Below the pieces are notes generated by a model. The model saw nothing but the letters and a program-made list of their open reading frames with translations. It did not search any database and was not told the origin of the DNA. This document shows, piece after piece, positions 7,257 to 13,047 of a stretch of 13,779 nt of DNA. Each line of letters starts with the position of its first letter. Position 1 is the stretch's first letter. Source of the stretch: Bacteroidales bacterium (GTDB lineage: Bacteria; Bacteroidota; Bacteroidia; Bacteroidales; Dysgonomonadaceae); the NCBI GenBank assembly GCA_012518155.1, contig JAAYTC010000222.1, forward strand, positions 1 through 13,779, given 5' to 3'. The translations under genes and the position numbers were made by a program.

Positions 7257-8039
7257 ATGGTTAAGTATCACATCATAGAATCGGGCTATTTCCGCGGCGA
7301 TGGCGGGGTGATGTTCGGCCCGGTTCCCAAAAAATACTGGTCGGCCAAGTACGAGGTCGACGATAAGAACATGTGCGTGATGTCGCTCCGCTGCCTTTTT
7401 ATCGACACGGGCGAGCGTCGCGTACTCGTGGACGCGGGGCTGGGAAATAAGCATAACAGCCGGTTAAAATTCTACCAACCCTTCGATCAGAAGGATATCG
7501 CGGAGGAGATTCGGAGCATCGGTTACGCGCCGGAAGAGGTGACCGACGTGATCCTGACTCACCTCCACTTCGATCATTGCGGCGCAAGTACGGTATTGAA
7601 TGAGCAGGGAGTCGCGGTACCTACCTTCCCCAACGCCACTTACCGGATAAGCTTGGCACAATGGCAAAACTACCGGAACCCGTCGCTCTTCGAAAAAAGC
7701 TCCTTCTTTGAAGACAATATTGAGCCGGTGTACGACGCGGGGCAGCTGCAGTTCGTATTAGAAGATATGCAGCTCGATGAGCATATACGTTTAGAATTGT
7801 ACGACGGGCATTCGCCTGGGCAGATCGTGGTGCTTTTCGATACCGAAGAAGCCAATTACGCGTTCCCCGGAGATGTGGTTCCCACCTCGCTCAACCTAGC
7901 ATTGAACTGGCTTTCGGCTTACGACAACAGCGTGGTAGTCGCCATGGATGAGAAGAAACGATTCATGGATAAAGCAAAAGAGGAACAGCGCACGCTGATT
8001 TTCTGCCACGACGCGTACACGGTATCGGCAAAAGTGTAA
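7257..8039 (+). CDS. Metallo-beta-lactamase-fold hydrolase
   Basis: The 260-residue cytoplasmic protein has no signal peptide and no membrane segment. The metal-site residues of the fold are all visible: HLHFDH (102-107, the HxHxDH motif), H185 in GHSPGQ, D206 in PGDVV and H251 in FCHDAY. The early strand with VDAGLGN (58-64) is also normal. Such proteins hydrolyse esters, thioesters, lactones or phosphodiesters with two zinc or iron ions. The layout is like the quorum-quenching lactonase/MBL hydrolase branch, but this does not fix the substrate, and true class B beta-lactamases are normally exported. It lies between the ECF operon and the convergent M56 gene, with no functional partner nearby that I can name. 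Confidence 0.9.
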   Translation: MVKYHIIESGYFRGDGGVMFGPVPKKYWSAKYEVDDKNMCVMSLRCLFIDTGERRVLVDAGLGNKHNSRLKFYQPFDQKDIAEEIRSIGYAPEEVTDVILTHLHFDHCGASTVLNEQGVAVPTFPNATYRISLAQWQNYRNPSLFEKSSFFEDNIEPVYDAGQLQFVLEDMQLDEHIRLELYDGHSPGQIVVLFDTEEANYAFPGDVVPTSLNLALNWLSAYDNSVVVAMDEKKRFMDKAKEEQRTLIFCHDAYTVSAKV

Positions 8040-8105
8040 TATACGGTTTACGAGTAATAACTCAACCGGCTTGTTATAAAACTGCTTTGTTACCAAACGA
8101 GCTTA

Positions 8106-9731
8106 CTACTCAACGGGTTTGTTTTCAGCTTTTTTCAAGTTGATAATAACCACCCCGTTCTTTCCCTCTTCGCCGTACAAATCCAAAGCTGATTTACCTT
8201 TCAGCACGGAGATCGATTCAATATCCTTGGGATCGATCGAACTCACGTCAAACTCGCTGTCCATCTTTTCATTGTCTACTATATACAGAGCAGATTCTAT
8301 CAAAACTTCATTTTTGGAACGTACGACCACTTTATTCCCATTGCCCCGCAACGAGTCCATTACCTCGTTTCCAATCGTGGCAACTTTATCATACGTGTTA
8401 TCCGTTTTTCCCGAAAGCGTATCTTCCCGGTTCGTGCGTTCTGGGGTGGCAACCTCCAAATTAATGGACCCCATCTCCTTATTTTTTACTTTGGCCTTTG
8501 TCTCGATCAATATCACCCCATTCTCCCCTTCCTTCCCGTACAGATCAATGGCAGATTTATCTTTCAAGATCGAAATAGACGCAATATCATCTGGGATTAA
8601 TTCGTTAAACTCTTCGGAGGTTACTTTCTTGTTGTCTATAAAAATTAGCGGCTTATTTTTTATAGCGTCAACACCTCTTATTATGTAATAATTGCCATCT
8701 CCCGTTTGAAATTCGCCATGTTCCTTAGAGTCAATTTCTATCGTGTCATCTACCGGATCTCTTAATTCAATATTGATCGTGTCATTCACTTGATTAAAAA
8801 CAACGGTCTCCTTATCAGCTGCTTTATCTCGTTCTCTTCCGACAATTCTCGCGTTCATTTTCGGTACGGAAAGGGCAATCATAGCAAGGAATAATGCAGG
8901 AATAGTCAACGCGTAATTCCATCTTTTCTGTTGGTTTGTTCTGCTTTTCATCATCATAATAATTCGTTGGTGCAAGTCGCGCTGTCGAAAGTTATTTGCC
9001 AAAGCAAACTTTTGTTCCCCCACGCTTTTGCGGATTAATAATAGTTGATATTGTTTCGGGTCGATGTCTACTGCTAGTACGTGCGCATCGGCTTGATATT
9101 CGTGTACTGATTGAATTTCACGACGGAGCAACCACGAGAACGGATTGAACCAGAGCAGGCAGGTAAAAAGATCAAAGAGGATCAAGTCCCTCGCGTGTTT
9201 CAAACGGATATGGGCCTTTTCGTGGCGAAGGATCGCGTAATGATCGGCTAAAAAATCTTCATGCGAGAGCACCGCGTATTTCATCCAACTAAACGGGGAG
9301 ATATTCTTGTTGCTTACGCACAATACCGTGCCGTCATCGAGCAGGTGTTTTTCCGATTTCCGAACAAGCACAGCAATTTGCCTCAATCCAATTAAGTAGC
9401 GGGTAACCGTGAGAAGCAGTCCCGCGACAAAAACAGTCATTAAAAGTGGAATCCATGGAATCGATAGCGAGGGGGTTATGCCTGCTTCCTCCGCCATGGA
9501 CAGCATGGTGAAATCGATTGAAAGAGAATGAAGAAGGATCGGGTCGACTTCCTTTACAGGGAGTAAGTTGAACCGAAATAGCGGCAATAGGATTGTTATT
9601 GAAACAATAAACTGCAGCAGAACACGATTTATCGAGTGAAAAGTAGTTCTTGCAAAAAAGAGCTTGTAAAAGCCCCAAAACAGGCCCACCAACACAGATG
9701 CGCGTAACAGGTAATAGAGAAACGGTTCCAT
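8106..9731 (-). CDS. BlaR1-like M56 membrane metallopeptidase with two TonB-plug-like repeats
   Basis: I use the ATG at 9731 (541 residues); a GTG at 9740 overlaps the blaI-like stop and is possible. Residues about 1-290 are the M56 sensor-protease: hydrophobic helices near 4-22, 38-55, 91-109, 181-197 and 274-290, and a cytosolic zinc site with HEKAH (170-174) and third ligand E211 in HEYQAD. In this family the protease cleaves the BlaI/MecI repressor when the outer part senses a signal. In place of the usual penicillin-binding sensor, residues about 361-412 and 481-533 hold two copies of a segment with D-I-SIS-LK-KSA-DLYG-EG-NGV, which resembles the TonB receptor plug end. What it senses is unknown. 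The gene runs together with its repressor gene. Confidence 0.88.
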   Translation of the reverse strand: MEPFLYYLLRASVLVGLFWGFYKLFFARTTFHSINRVLLQFIVSITILLPLFRFNLLPVKEVDPILLHSLSIDFTMLSMAEEAGITPSLSIPWIPLLMTVFVAGLLLTVTRYLIGLRQIAVLVRKSEKHLLDDGTVLCVSNKNISPFSWMKYAVLSHEDFLADHYAILRHEKAHIRLKHARDLILFDLFTCLLWFNPFSWLLRREIQSVHEYQADAHVLAVDIDPKQYQLLLIRKSVGEQKFALANNFRQRDLHQRIIMMMKSRTNQQKRWNYALTIPALFLAMIALSVPKMNARIVGRERDKAADKETVVFNQVNDTINIELRDPVDDTIEIDSKEHGEFQTGDGNYYIIRGVDAIKNKPLIFIDNKKVTSEEFNELIPDDIASISILKDKSAIDLYGKEGENGVILIETKAKVKNKEMGSINLEVATPERTNREDTLSGKTDNTYDKVATIGNEVMDSLRGNGNKVVVRSKNEVLIESALYIVDNEKMDSEFDVSSIDPKDIESISVLKGKSALDLYGEEGKNGVVIINLKKAENKPVE

Positions 9732-9736
9732 GATAG

Positions 9737-10105
9737 TCACTTTTTAGCGTTTAATCTTTCCACTTCATCTAGCAGCTTTCGCACCTCTTCCACGGAGATA
9801 TCCTCTTCCTTGATAAGGGAAGTAACAACACTCAGGTATGAGTTATCGAAATACTTCTTCACCACATTCTTTAGCGTGCCATTTCGGTACTCCTCTTCAC
9901 TGATGATCGCGAAGTAGCGATACGTGGTGCCAAATGCTTCGTGCGATAAGAAACCTTTCTCTTCCAGCATGCGGGCATAGGTGGACAGGGTATTGAAATG
10001 CGGCTTGGGATCAGGGTATTTCTCCACGAGCTGTTTCACGAACTGAGGACCCTCGTCCCAAAAGAAACGCATCACCTCCTCCTCTTTGGCTGTTAATTCT
10101 TTCAT
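9737..10105 (-). CDS. BlaI/MecI/CopY-family transcriptional repressor
   Basis: The 122-residue product matches the family length. It has an N-terminal winged helix: KELTAKEEEVMRFFWDEGPQFVKQLVEKYP, then PHFNTLSTYARMLEEKGFL, where the T-S-Y-R-L-KG pattern is the recognition helix and wing, and GTTYRYFAIIS. The C-terminal helices (about 78-122) form the dimer, and the partner protease normally cuts in this part. It represses its own operon and possibly others until the M56 protein cleaves it. It lies 5 bp upstream of the chosen M56 start. Three dyad sites cover its promoter. There is no beta-lactamase gene next to it, so drug resistance cannot be assumed. Confidence 0.93.
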   Translation of the reverse strand: MKELTAKEEEVMRFFWDEGPQFVKQLVEKYPDPKPHFNTLSTYARMLEEKGFLSHEAFGTTYRYFAIISEEEYRNGTLKNVVKKYFDNSYLSVVTSLIKEEDISVEEVRKLLDEVERLNAKK

Positions 10106-10175
10106 ATCTATCTCGCTTTAAACCTGTTTTCAATATTACACGAGACGCCGAAACGGGCAGCATCCATTCATACCA

Positions 10176-10205
10176 CAAATATAACTAAAATATTTCGTTA
10201 TAAAA
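10176..10205 (-). promoter_or_regulatory. Promoter of the blaI-M56 operon
   Basis: On the minus strand, TATATTTG (10183-10176) matches the -7 consensus, with a TTTT (10205-10202) 18 bp upstream as a weak -33 box. The leader to the ATG is about 70 nt. The promoter lies inside the dyad-repeat array described separately. Confidence 0.55.
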
Positions 10206-10241
10206 CTAATTCCAATAGTTAAATAACTATGTTTTTTAGTT
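10183..10241. promoter_or_regulatory. Three tandem dyad sites, probable BlaI operator array
   Basis: Three 17-bp sites have the form AACTA-N7-TAGTT: 10183-10199 (right half TCGTT, one mismatch), 10204-10220 and 10225-10241 (both exact). Their starts are exactly 21 bp apart, two DNA turns, so dimers would stack on one face. They cover the -33 box and touch the -7 box of the repressor gene. Between sites two and three, the outward-facing halves also form ATAGTTA-AA-TAACTAT (10215-10230). The function is inferred from position; BlaI-type proteins bind such short dyads. Confidence 0.65.
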
Positions 10242-10252
10242 AAAGTTCAAGC

Positions 10253-10283
10253 AAAGAAAAAACCGACTGATAATCAATCGGTT
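10253..10283 (-). terminator. Intrinsic terminator of the SPFH cluster
   Basis: On the minus strand a stem of AACCGATTGA and TCAGTCGGTT (10 positions, one mismatch, loop TTA) covers 10283-10261 and runs into TTTTTTCTTT. This is a good Rho-independent terminator for the minus-strand genes ending at 10421. It separates them from the blaI promoter. On the plus strand no T-run follows. Confidence 0.8.
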
Positions 10284-10354
10284 CAACTAGTCATACTTCA
10301 TCTCTGTCACCTCATATCTCAACATCTACATATAGCGATGCATTATCGTTTAAT

Positions 10355-10443
10355 TTACCGAAAATGCTCATTAAAATTAGACATTTTCTCGCAACGGCAC
10401 AATCCAAGCAAGCTTGGCTTCTACGCATTGCTTACCGAAAATG
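10355..10443. repeat. Direct repeat at the 3' end of a small gene, with a palindrome between copies
   Basis: TTACCGAAAATG occurs at 10355-10366 and 10432-10443, and the next bases also agree in part. Between them CCAAGC-AA-GCTTGG is a perfect dyad (10404-10417). One copy forms the last codons of the 78-residue gene, the other lies in the intergenic stretch. It may mark an old duplication or insertion/deletion event. Nothing else is seen between 10284 and 10420. Confidence 0.5.
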
Positions 10444-10657
10444 TTCGTTTAACATGCACAATCTGTTTGGGAATAGCAACTCCTGTCTTGTCGCTTTCCA
10501 TGTTAGATTTCATCTCAATTTGCGGGAAGTCTTTATCAACAAATTCAACATCAAAATTTTCTGGTAATTTGTCTATTTCCGCATTATTTTCAATAAGATG
10601 ATGCACAAAATCAAACGTCAAACTAATATTGCGCTCTATAATCTCTTTTTTTGTCAT
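10421..10657 (-). CDS. Small protein of unknown function (DUF5647-like by memory)
   Basis: The 78-residue protein starts MTKKEIIERNISLTFDFVHHL, continues with ENNAEIDKLPENFDVEFVDKDFP and ends with a strand-like part (VAIPKQIVHVKRTFSVS). It has no signal peptide, membrane helix or cysteine. The pattern of a short helix with F-LI-N-E-IDKLPEN followed by strands resembles a family I remember as DUF5647, found in small two-gene modules; this is a weak identification. It overlaps the upstream gene by 4 bp (ATGA), so the two are translationally coupled. The DNA is clearly AT-richer than neighbours: the 60 bases at 10561-10620 have 19 G or C. It is the last gene before the terminator. Confidence 0.7.
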   Translation of the reverse strand: MTKKEIIERNISLTFDFVHHLIENNAEIDKLPENFDVEFVDKDFPQIEMKSNMESDKTGVAIPKQIVHVKRTFSVSNA

Positions 10658-10938
10658 TTTCTTCTATTCAGTTTTTTAATATAATTATCTCTATACCATT
10701 GCCATCTATCCTTTAAATCTTGCTCTGCGTATTTTGATGCAGCCTTCAGATTATCCATTTCGATCGCTTTTTTCTCTTTATCTCCATTCGGAAACAGGAC
10801 ATCTCTATGAAAAAATCCATGTGCGCAATCATACCGAACAATCGCCAACCATTCTTCGTGTAAAAATGTTTCGTATTGATACATCACATCCAACAATATT
10901 CCATTATCTATAACCAATCGAACTCTCAATCGGTTCAA
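10654..10938 (-). CDS. Small protein of unknown function (DUF7718-like by memory)
   Basis: The 94-residue protein has the core YETFLHEEWLAIVRYDCAHGFFHRDVLFPNG, then charged helices with DLKDRW-WYRDNY. The pattern of W-IVRYD-AHG-HRD-PNG resembles a family I recall as DUF7718, often paired with the gene that follows; I could not verify that. The start is a TTG at 10938, because a TAG lies three codons upstream in frame and the next ATG is 18 codons in. It begins only 6 bp after the stop of the RHH gene, so it is expected to be in the same transcript. The conserved H-G-H-R-D could be an active or binding site, but no reaction is known. Confidence 0.72.
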   Translation of the reverse strand: MNRLRVRLVIDNGILLDVMYQYETFLHEEWLAIVRYDCAHGFFHRDVLFPNGDKEKKAIEMDNLKAASKYAEQDLKDRWQWYRDNYIKKLNRRK

Positions 10939-10944
10939 CTGCTT

Positions 10945-11106
10945 CTATTTCAGACGCCCGTTTTTTTTCAGCGCCTGATCCAATATCCATTGAATTTGGC
11001 CGTTCACGCTACGAAACTCGCCGGCCGCCCATTTCTCGATCGCGTTCAACGTATCCGAGTCCAGCCGCAACGCGAAATTCCGGGTCGTTTTCTCTTTTTT
11101 AGCCAT
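10945..11106 (-). CDS. Ribbon-helix-helix (Arc/CopG-type) DNA-binding protein
   Basis: I start it at the ATG at 11106 (53 residues). The longer frame starts with TTG and would add eight residues (MERWSRRT) unlike the family. The pattern is NFALRLDSDTLNAIEKWAAGEFRSVNGQIQWILDQALKK: a strand (residues about 8-13), a first helix, then a second helix beginning SVNGQI. This is the form of Arc-like proteins, which bind DNA as dimers. The start lies inside the previous gene's stop region (ATGGCTAA, 8-bp overlap), so translation is coupled. It may regulate this cluster or the small pair after it, but no specific operator was found. Confidence 0.85.
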   Translation of the reverse strand: MAKKEKTTRNFALRLDSDTLNAIEKWAAGEFRSVNGQIQWILDQALKKNGRLK

Positions 11107-11623
11107 CGTTCTTCTGCTCCATCTTTCCAAGTTCTGTCAATACTGTTTCCAGGTAATCGGGTTGGTTTGTCCCAACCAATACCTTTCTCCCGTTTTTTAA
11201 AAAAAGTTCAACACCTATTTTCCCTGATACATTGTATGCTTTAGTACCGCGTTTACCGAAGCGAATGCCCCATCCACCGAATTCACGAAGAGGGTTATAC
11301 CTTCTTATTTGCACCGAATCAATATCCCTCCAATCATAAAACTTATACCGCACATGAAACGGAGAATACTTGATATAAATACCATCACTATTTATAAAGG
11401 TCTTCAGCGATCCAGAAAGTAAATAAATCGATAGTAATAAAAATATCCCGGTAGTAATAATCAGCCCCGCATCACTCATGGGATTGTTACCGAAAGGTTT
11501 ATTAAAGATAATTTGTAGAATAAACCCTCCTATAAAAAGAAGGTTTAAACCGACCATTATTGCCCATAACCACCATTGACGGAAGTGTTGTCGCTCAAAA
11601 AAATAAACATTCCTCTTTCTCAT
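11099..11623 (-). CDS. Two-helix membrane protein with PH-like domain
   Basis: I start it at the ATG at 11623 (174 residues); a TTG two codons upstream is less likely. Two hydrophobic helices lie at about residues 18-40 and 54-70. The C-terminal half (about 79-166) is strand-rich and soluble: DGIYIKYSPFHVRYKFYDWRDIDSVQIRRYNPLREFGGWGIR, then GVELFLKNGRKVLVGTNQPDYLETVL. The GGWGIR...GVEL..KNG....GT..P..L pattern is that of bacterial PH-domain membrane proteins, which bind lipid or protein partners. No enzyme motif is present. It lies between the SPFH gene and the RHH gene and overlaps the latter by 8 bp. Its job is unknown, but a membrane-microdomain partner of the SPFH protein would fit. Confidence 0.82.
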   Translation of the reverse strand: MRKRNVYFFERQHFRQWWLWAIMVGLNLLFIGGFILQIIFNKPFGNNPMSDAGLIITTGIFLLLSIYLLSGSLKTFINSDGIYIKYSPFHVRYKFYDWRDIDSVQIRRYNPLREFGGWGIRFGKRGTKAYNVSGKIGVELFLKNGRKVLVGTNQPDYLETVLTELGKMEQKNDG

Positions 11624-11632
11624 CGCCAATTA

Positions 11633-11678
11633 TTAATTCTTCATTCTTAATTTTTAATTCTTCATTGGCACATTGGCA
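11633..11678. repeat. AT-rich intergenic simple repeats
   Basis: TTAATTCTTCATT occurs at 11633-11645 and 11654-11666 (21 bp apart), followed by a tandem 8-bp unit CATTGGCA twice (11663-11678). They fill the gap between the SPFH stop and the next start. From memory, similar runs recur between genes in many Bacteroidetes genomes. No promoter or terminator is clear within it. Confidence 0.7.
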
Positions 11679-11680
11679 CA

Positions 11681-12619
11681 TTATTGATACAGCGTTCCCG
11701 TGTTCACTACCGGCTGGGCCGATTCGTCAGCACAAAGCACCACCAGCAAGTTACTCACCATCGACGCTTTCTTATCGCTGTCCAACTCCACGATATTCTC
11801 GTCGTCGATCCGCTCCAACGCCAGTTTTACCATCGATACCGCGCCTTCCACGATCTTTTCTCGGGCAGAGATGATCGCTTCCGCCTGCTGCCTACGAAGC
11901 ATCACCGCGGCAATCTCCGGCGCGTACGCGAGGTAATTGATGCGGGCTTCCACCACCTCGATACCGGCCATTTCGAGACGAGAGTTCAACTCCTTCAGCA
12001 AGTTTTCGTTGATCTCTTCACCCCCCGACCGAAGCGTGAGCTCGTTATCAGAAACCACGTTGTTATCGTACGCGTACTGTCCCGCTACCTGCCGTAACGC
12101 GGCATCGCTCTGCACCGCCACGAAGTTCTCGAAAGCATCCATCTGCTTGCTTACCGTGTAAACCGTACCTGTCGTGCCGGGTTTCGATGCCGCCATCGTC
12201 TGCGCGTCAATCTCGAACATCGCCTTGTATGTATCCTTCAGCTTCCAGACCAGCACCAATCCTATTAAGACGGGGTTTCCCACCTTATCGTTCACCTTGA
12301 TCGGATCGGCGTTCAGGTTGCGGGCGCGCATCGAAAGCTTCTTCTTGGTCATGAAAGGGTTTACCCAGAAAAAACCATTCTCCTTCAATACCCCCTTATA
12401 CTTTCCGAAAAAGATCATCACGATCGCCTCATTGGGCTCCAGCTTAGTGAATCCCACCAATAGTATAATCCACGCGATCAGAAGAACTATCGCGGCGATG
12501 ATTGCCCAAATACCCAACGTGAAAAGCCAACCGATGCCGCCGAGTAGCACCAACATCAAGAAAAGCATCGCGAAACCGTTCGACTTGAATCCCTTAAACG
12601 TAAACTCACTTGTTCTCAT
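11681..12619 (-). CDS. SPFH/stomatin-like (prohibitin-homology) membrane protein
   Basis: The 312-residue protein has two closely spaced hydrophobic helices (about 17-33 and 36-56), probably a hairpin anchoring it in the inner membrane. The SPFH domain follows (about 58-240): LEPNEAIVMIFFGKYKGVLKENGFFWVNPF, then SMRARNLNADPIKVNDKVGNPVLIGLVLVWKLKDTYKAMFEI, LRSGGEEINENLLKELNSRLEMAGIEVVEARINYLAYAPEIAAVMLRRQQAEAIISAREKI. The end is a helical segment, with QAEA-I-AREKIVEGAV as usual before oligomer formation. SPFH proteins build ring- or cage-like oligomers that organise membrane proteins and proteases. There is no NfeD-type partner here; instead the next gene encodes a PH-like membrane protein, 57 bp downstream. 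It starts at the ATG at 12619. Confidence 0.92.
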   Translation of the reverse strand: MRTSEFTFKGFKSNGFAMLFLMLVLLGGIGWLFTLGIWAIIAAIVLLIAWIILLVGFTKLEPNEAIVMIFFGKYKGVLKENGFFWVNPFMTKKKLSMRARNLNADPIKVNDKVGNPVLIGLVLVWKLKDTYKAMFEIDAQTMAASKPGTTGTVYTVSKQMDAFENFVAVQSDAALRQVAGQYAYDNNVVSDNELTLRSGGEEINENLLKELNSRLEMAGIEVVEARINYLAYAPEIAAVMLRRQQAEAIISAREKIVEGAVSMVKLALERIDDENIVELDSDKKASMVSNLLVVLCADESAQPVVNTGTLYQ

Positions 12620-12654
12620 ACAGATTAATTTAAAATGATATTATTTTAATATCA

Positions 12655-12686
12655 CAAATATATCAACTATTATCTAACCACGCAAA
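12655..12686 (-). promoter_or_regulatory. Strong Bacteroides-type promoter of the SPFH cluster
   Basis: On the minus strand TTTG (12686-12683) and TATATTTG (12662-12655) are separated by 20 bp, a full match to the TTTG-N19/21-TAnnTTTG consensus. The leader to the ATG at 12619 is about 30 nt. It is the best promoter in the window. Confidence 0.72.
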
Positions 12687-12696
12687 TTTTATTTGC
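12682..12696. repeat. Inverted repeat over the SPFH -33 box
   Basis: GCAAAT-TTT-ATTTGC is a perfect 6-bp dyad with a 3-bp centre. It includes the -33 box on the minus strand. It may be an operator for the SPFH cluster, or a hairpin with a following AT-rich tail on the plus strand; there is no plus-strand gene before it to terminate. Confidence 0.4.
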
Positions 12697-13047
12697 ATTA
12701 TTTTTAATTGAAGTTTCGCATGTATCAATTATTACGATTATAGCTAAAAATGGGGCCTATAAATGTTTCATGGGGACCGGTTAGATAAAATAGGCGCAAT
12801 CTGAGAAGATGCTTTGGCAGCATGTCGGGCGGTTCGCGATGTGTTAATTTTACATTCCAATTCATTTTTTATAATGGTAATTTGAAGTATCTTCGCGTTA
12901 AATTTGGCAGAAAGGGGTCAAATACCGCTCTATGAAGCAACTAAGCAGCAAGTTGCGCTATACTTGGGCACGCTAACCACGTGCATTAAGTAGAATGAAA
13001 AAACAGACAAACGTCGAATAATACAAATCGGTATATAAGTTATTGAA
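12697..13047 (+). other. Long untranslated leader region of the transporter gene, with hairpins and a uORF
   Basis: There is no long gene in this stretch. Candidate plus-strand -7 boxes are TATCTTCG (12888-12895, one mismatch) and TAAATTTG (12899-12906, exact). Downstream are two perfect hairpins: GCAACT/AGTTGC with an 8-nt loop (12937-12956) and GCACG/CGTGC with a 7-nt loop (12968-12984). An ATG at 12932 opens a 14-codon frame (MKQLSSKLRYTWAR, stop 12974-12976) that covers hairpin one and ends within hairpin two. A shorter frame MKKQTNVE starts at 12995. A further 5-bp hairpin is at 12809-12823. No T-run terminator and no known riboswitch consensus was recognised. Confidence 0.4.

Noticed and set aside
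7257..8039. True class B beta-lactamase near the BlaI/M56 pair, making a resistance operon
   Set aside because: The protein lacks a signal peptide, is on the other strand with its own promoter, and converges on the M56 gene. It is better called a general MBL-fold hydrolase.
8052..8063. GAGT-AATA-ACTC as terminator between the convergent hydrolase and M56 genes
   Set aside because: The stem is only 4 bp and has no T-run on either strand.
10404..10417. CCAAGC-AA-GCTTGG as integron attC-like or transposon end
   Set aside because: It lacks the core sites of attC, has no target-site duplication that I can see, and no integrase or transposase is nearby. It is kept only as a repeat.
12795..12823. 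CTGAGA followed by a small hairpin, suggesting a TPP riboswitch
   Set aside because: The second conserved part (ACCTGAT...) and the full helix layout are missing, and the downstream gene is an ion transporter-like permease, so the match is only six bases.
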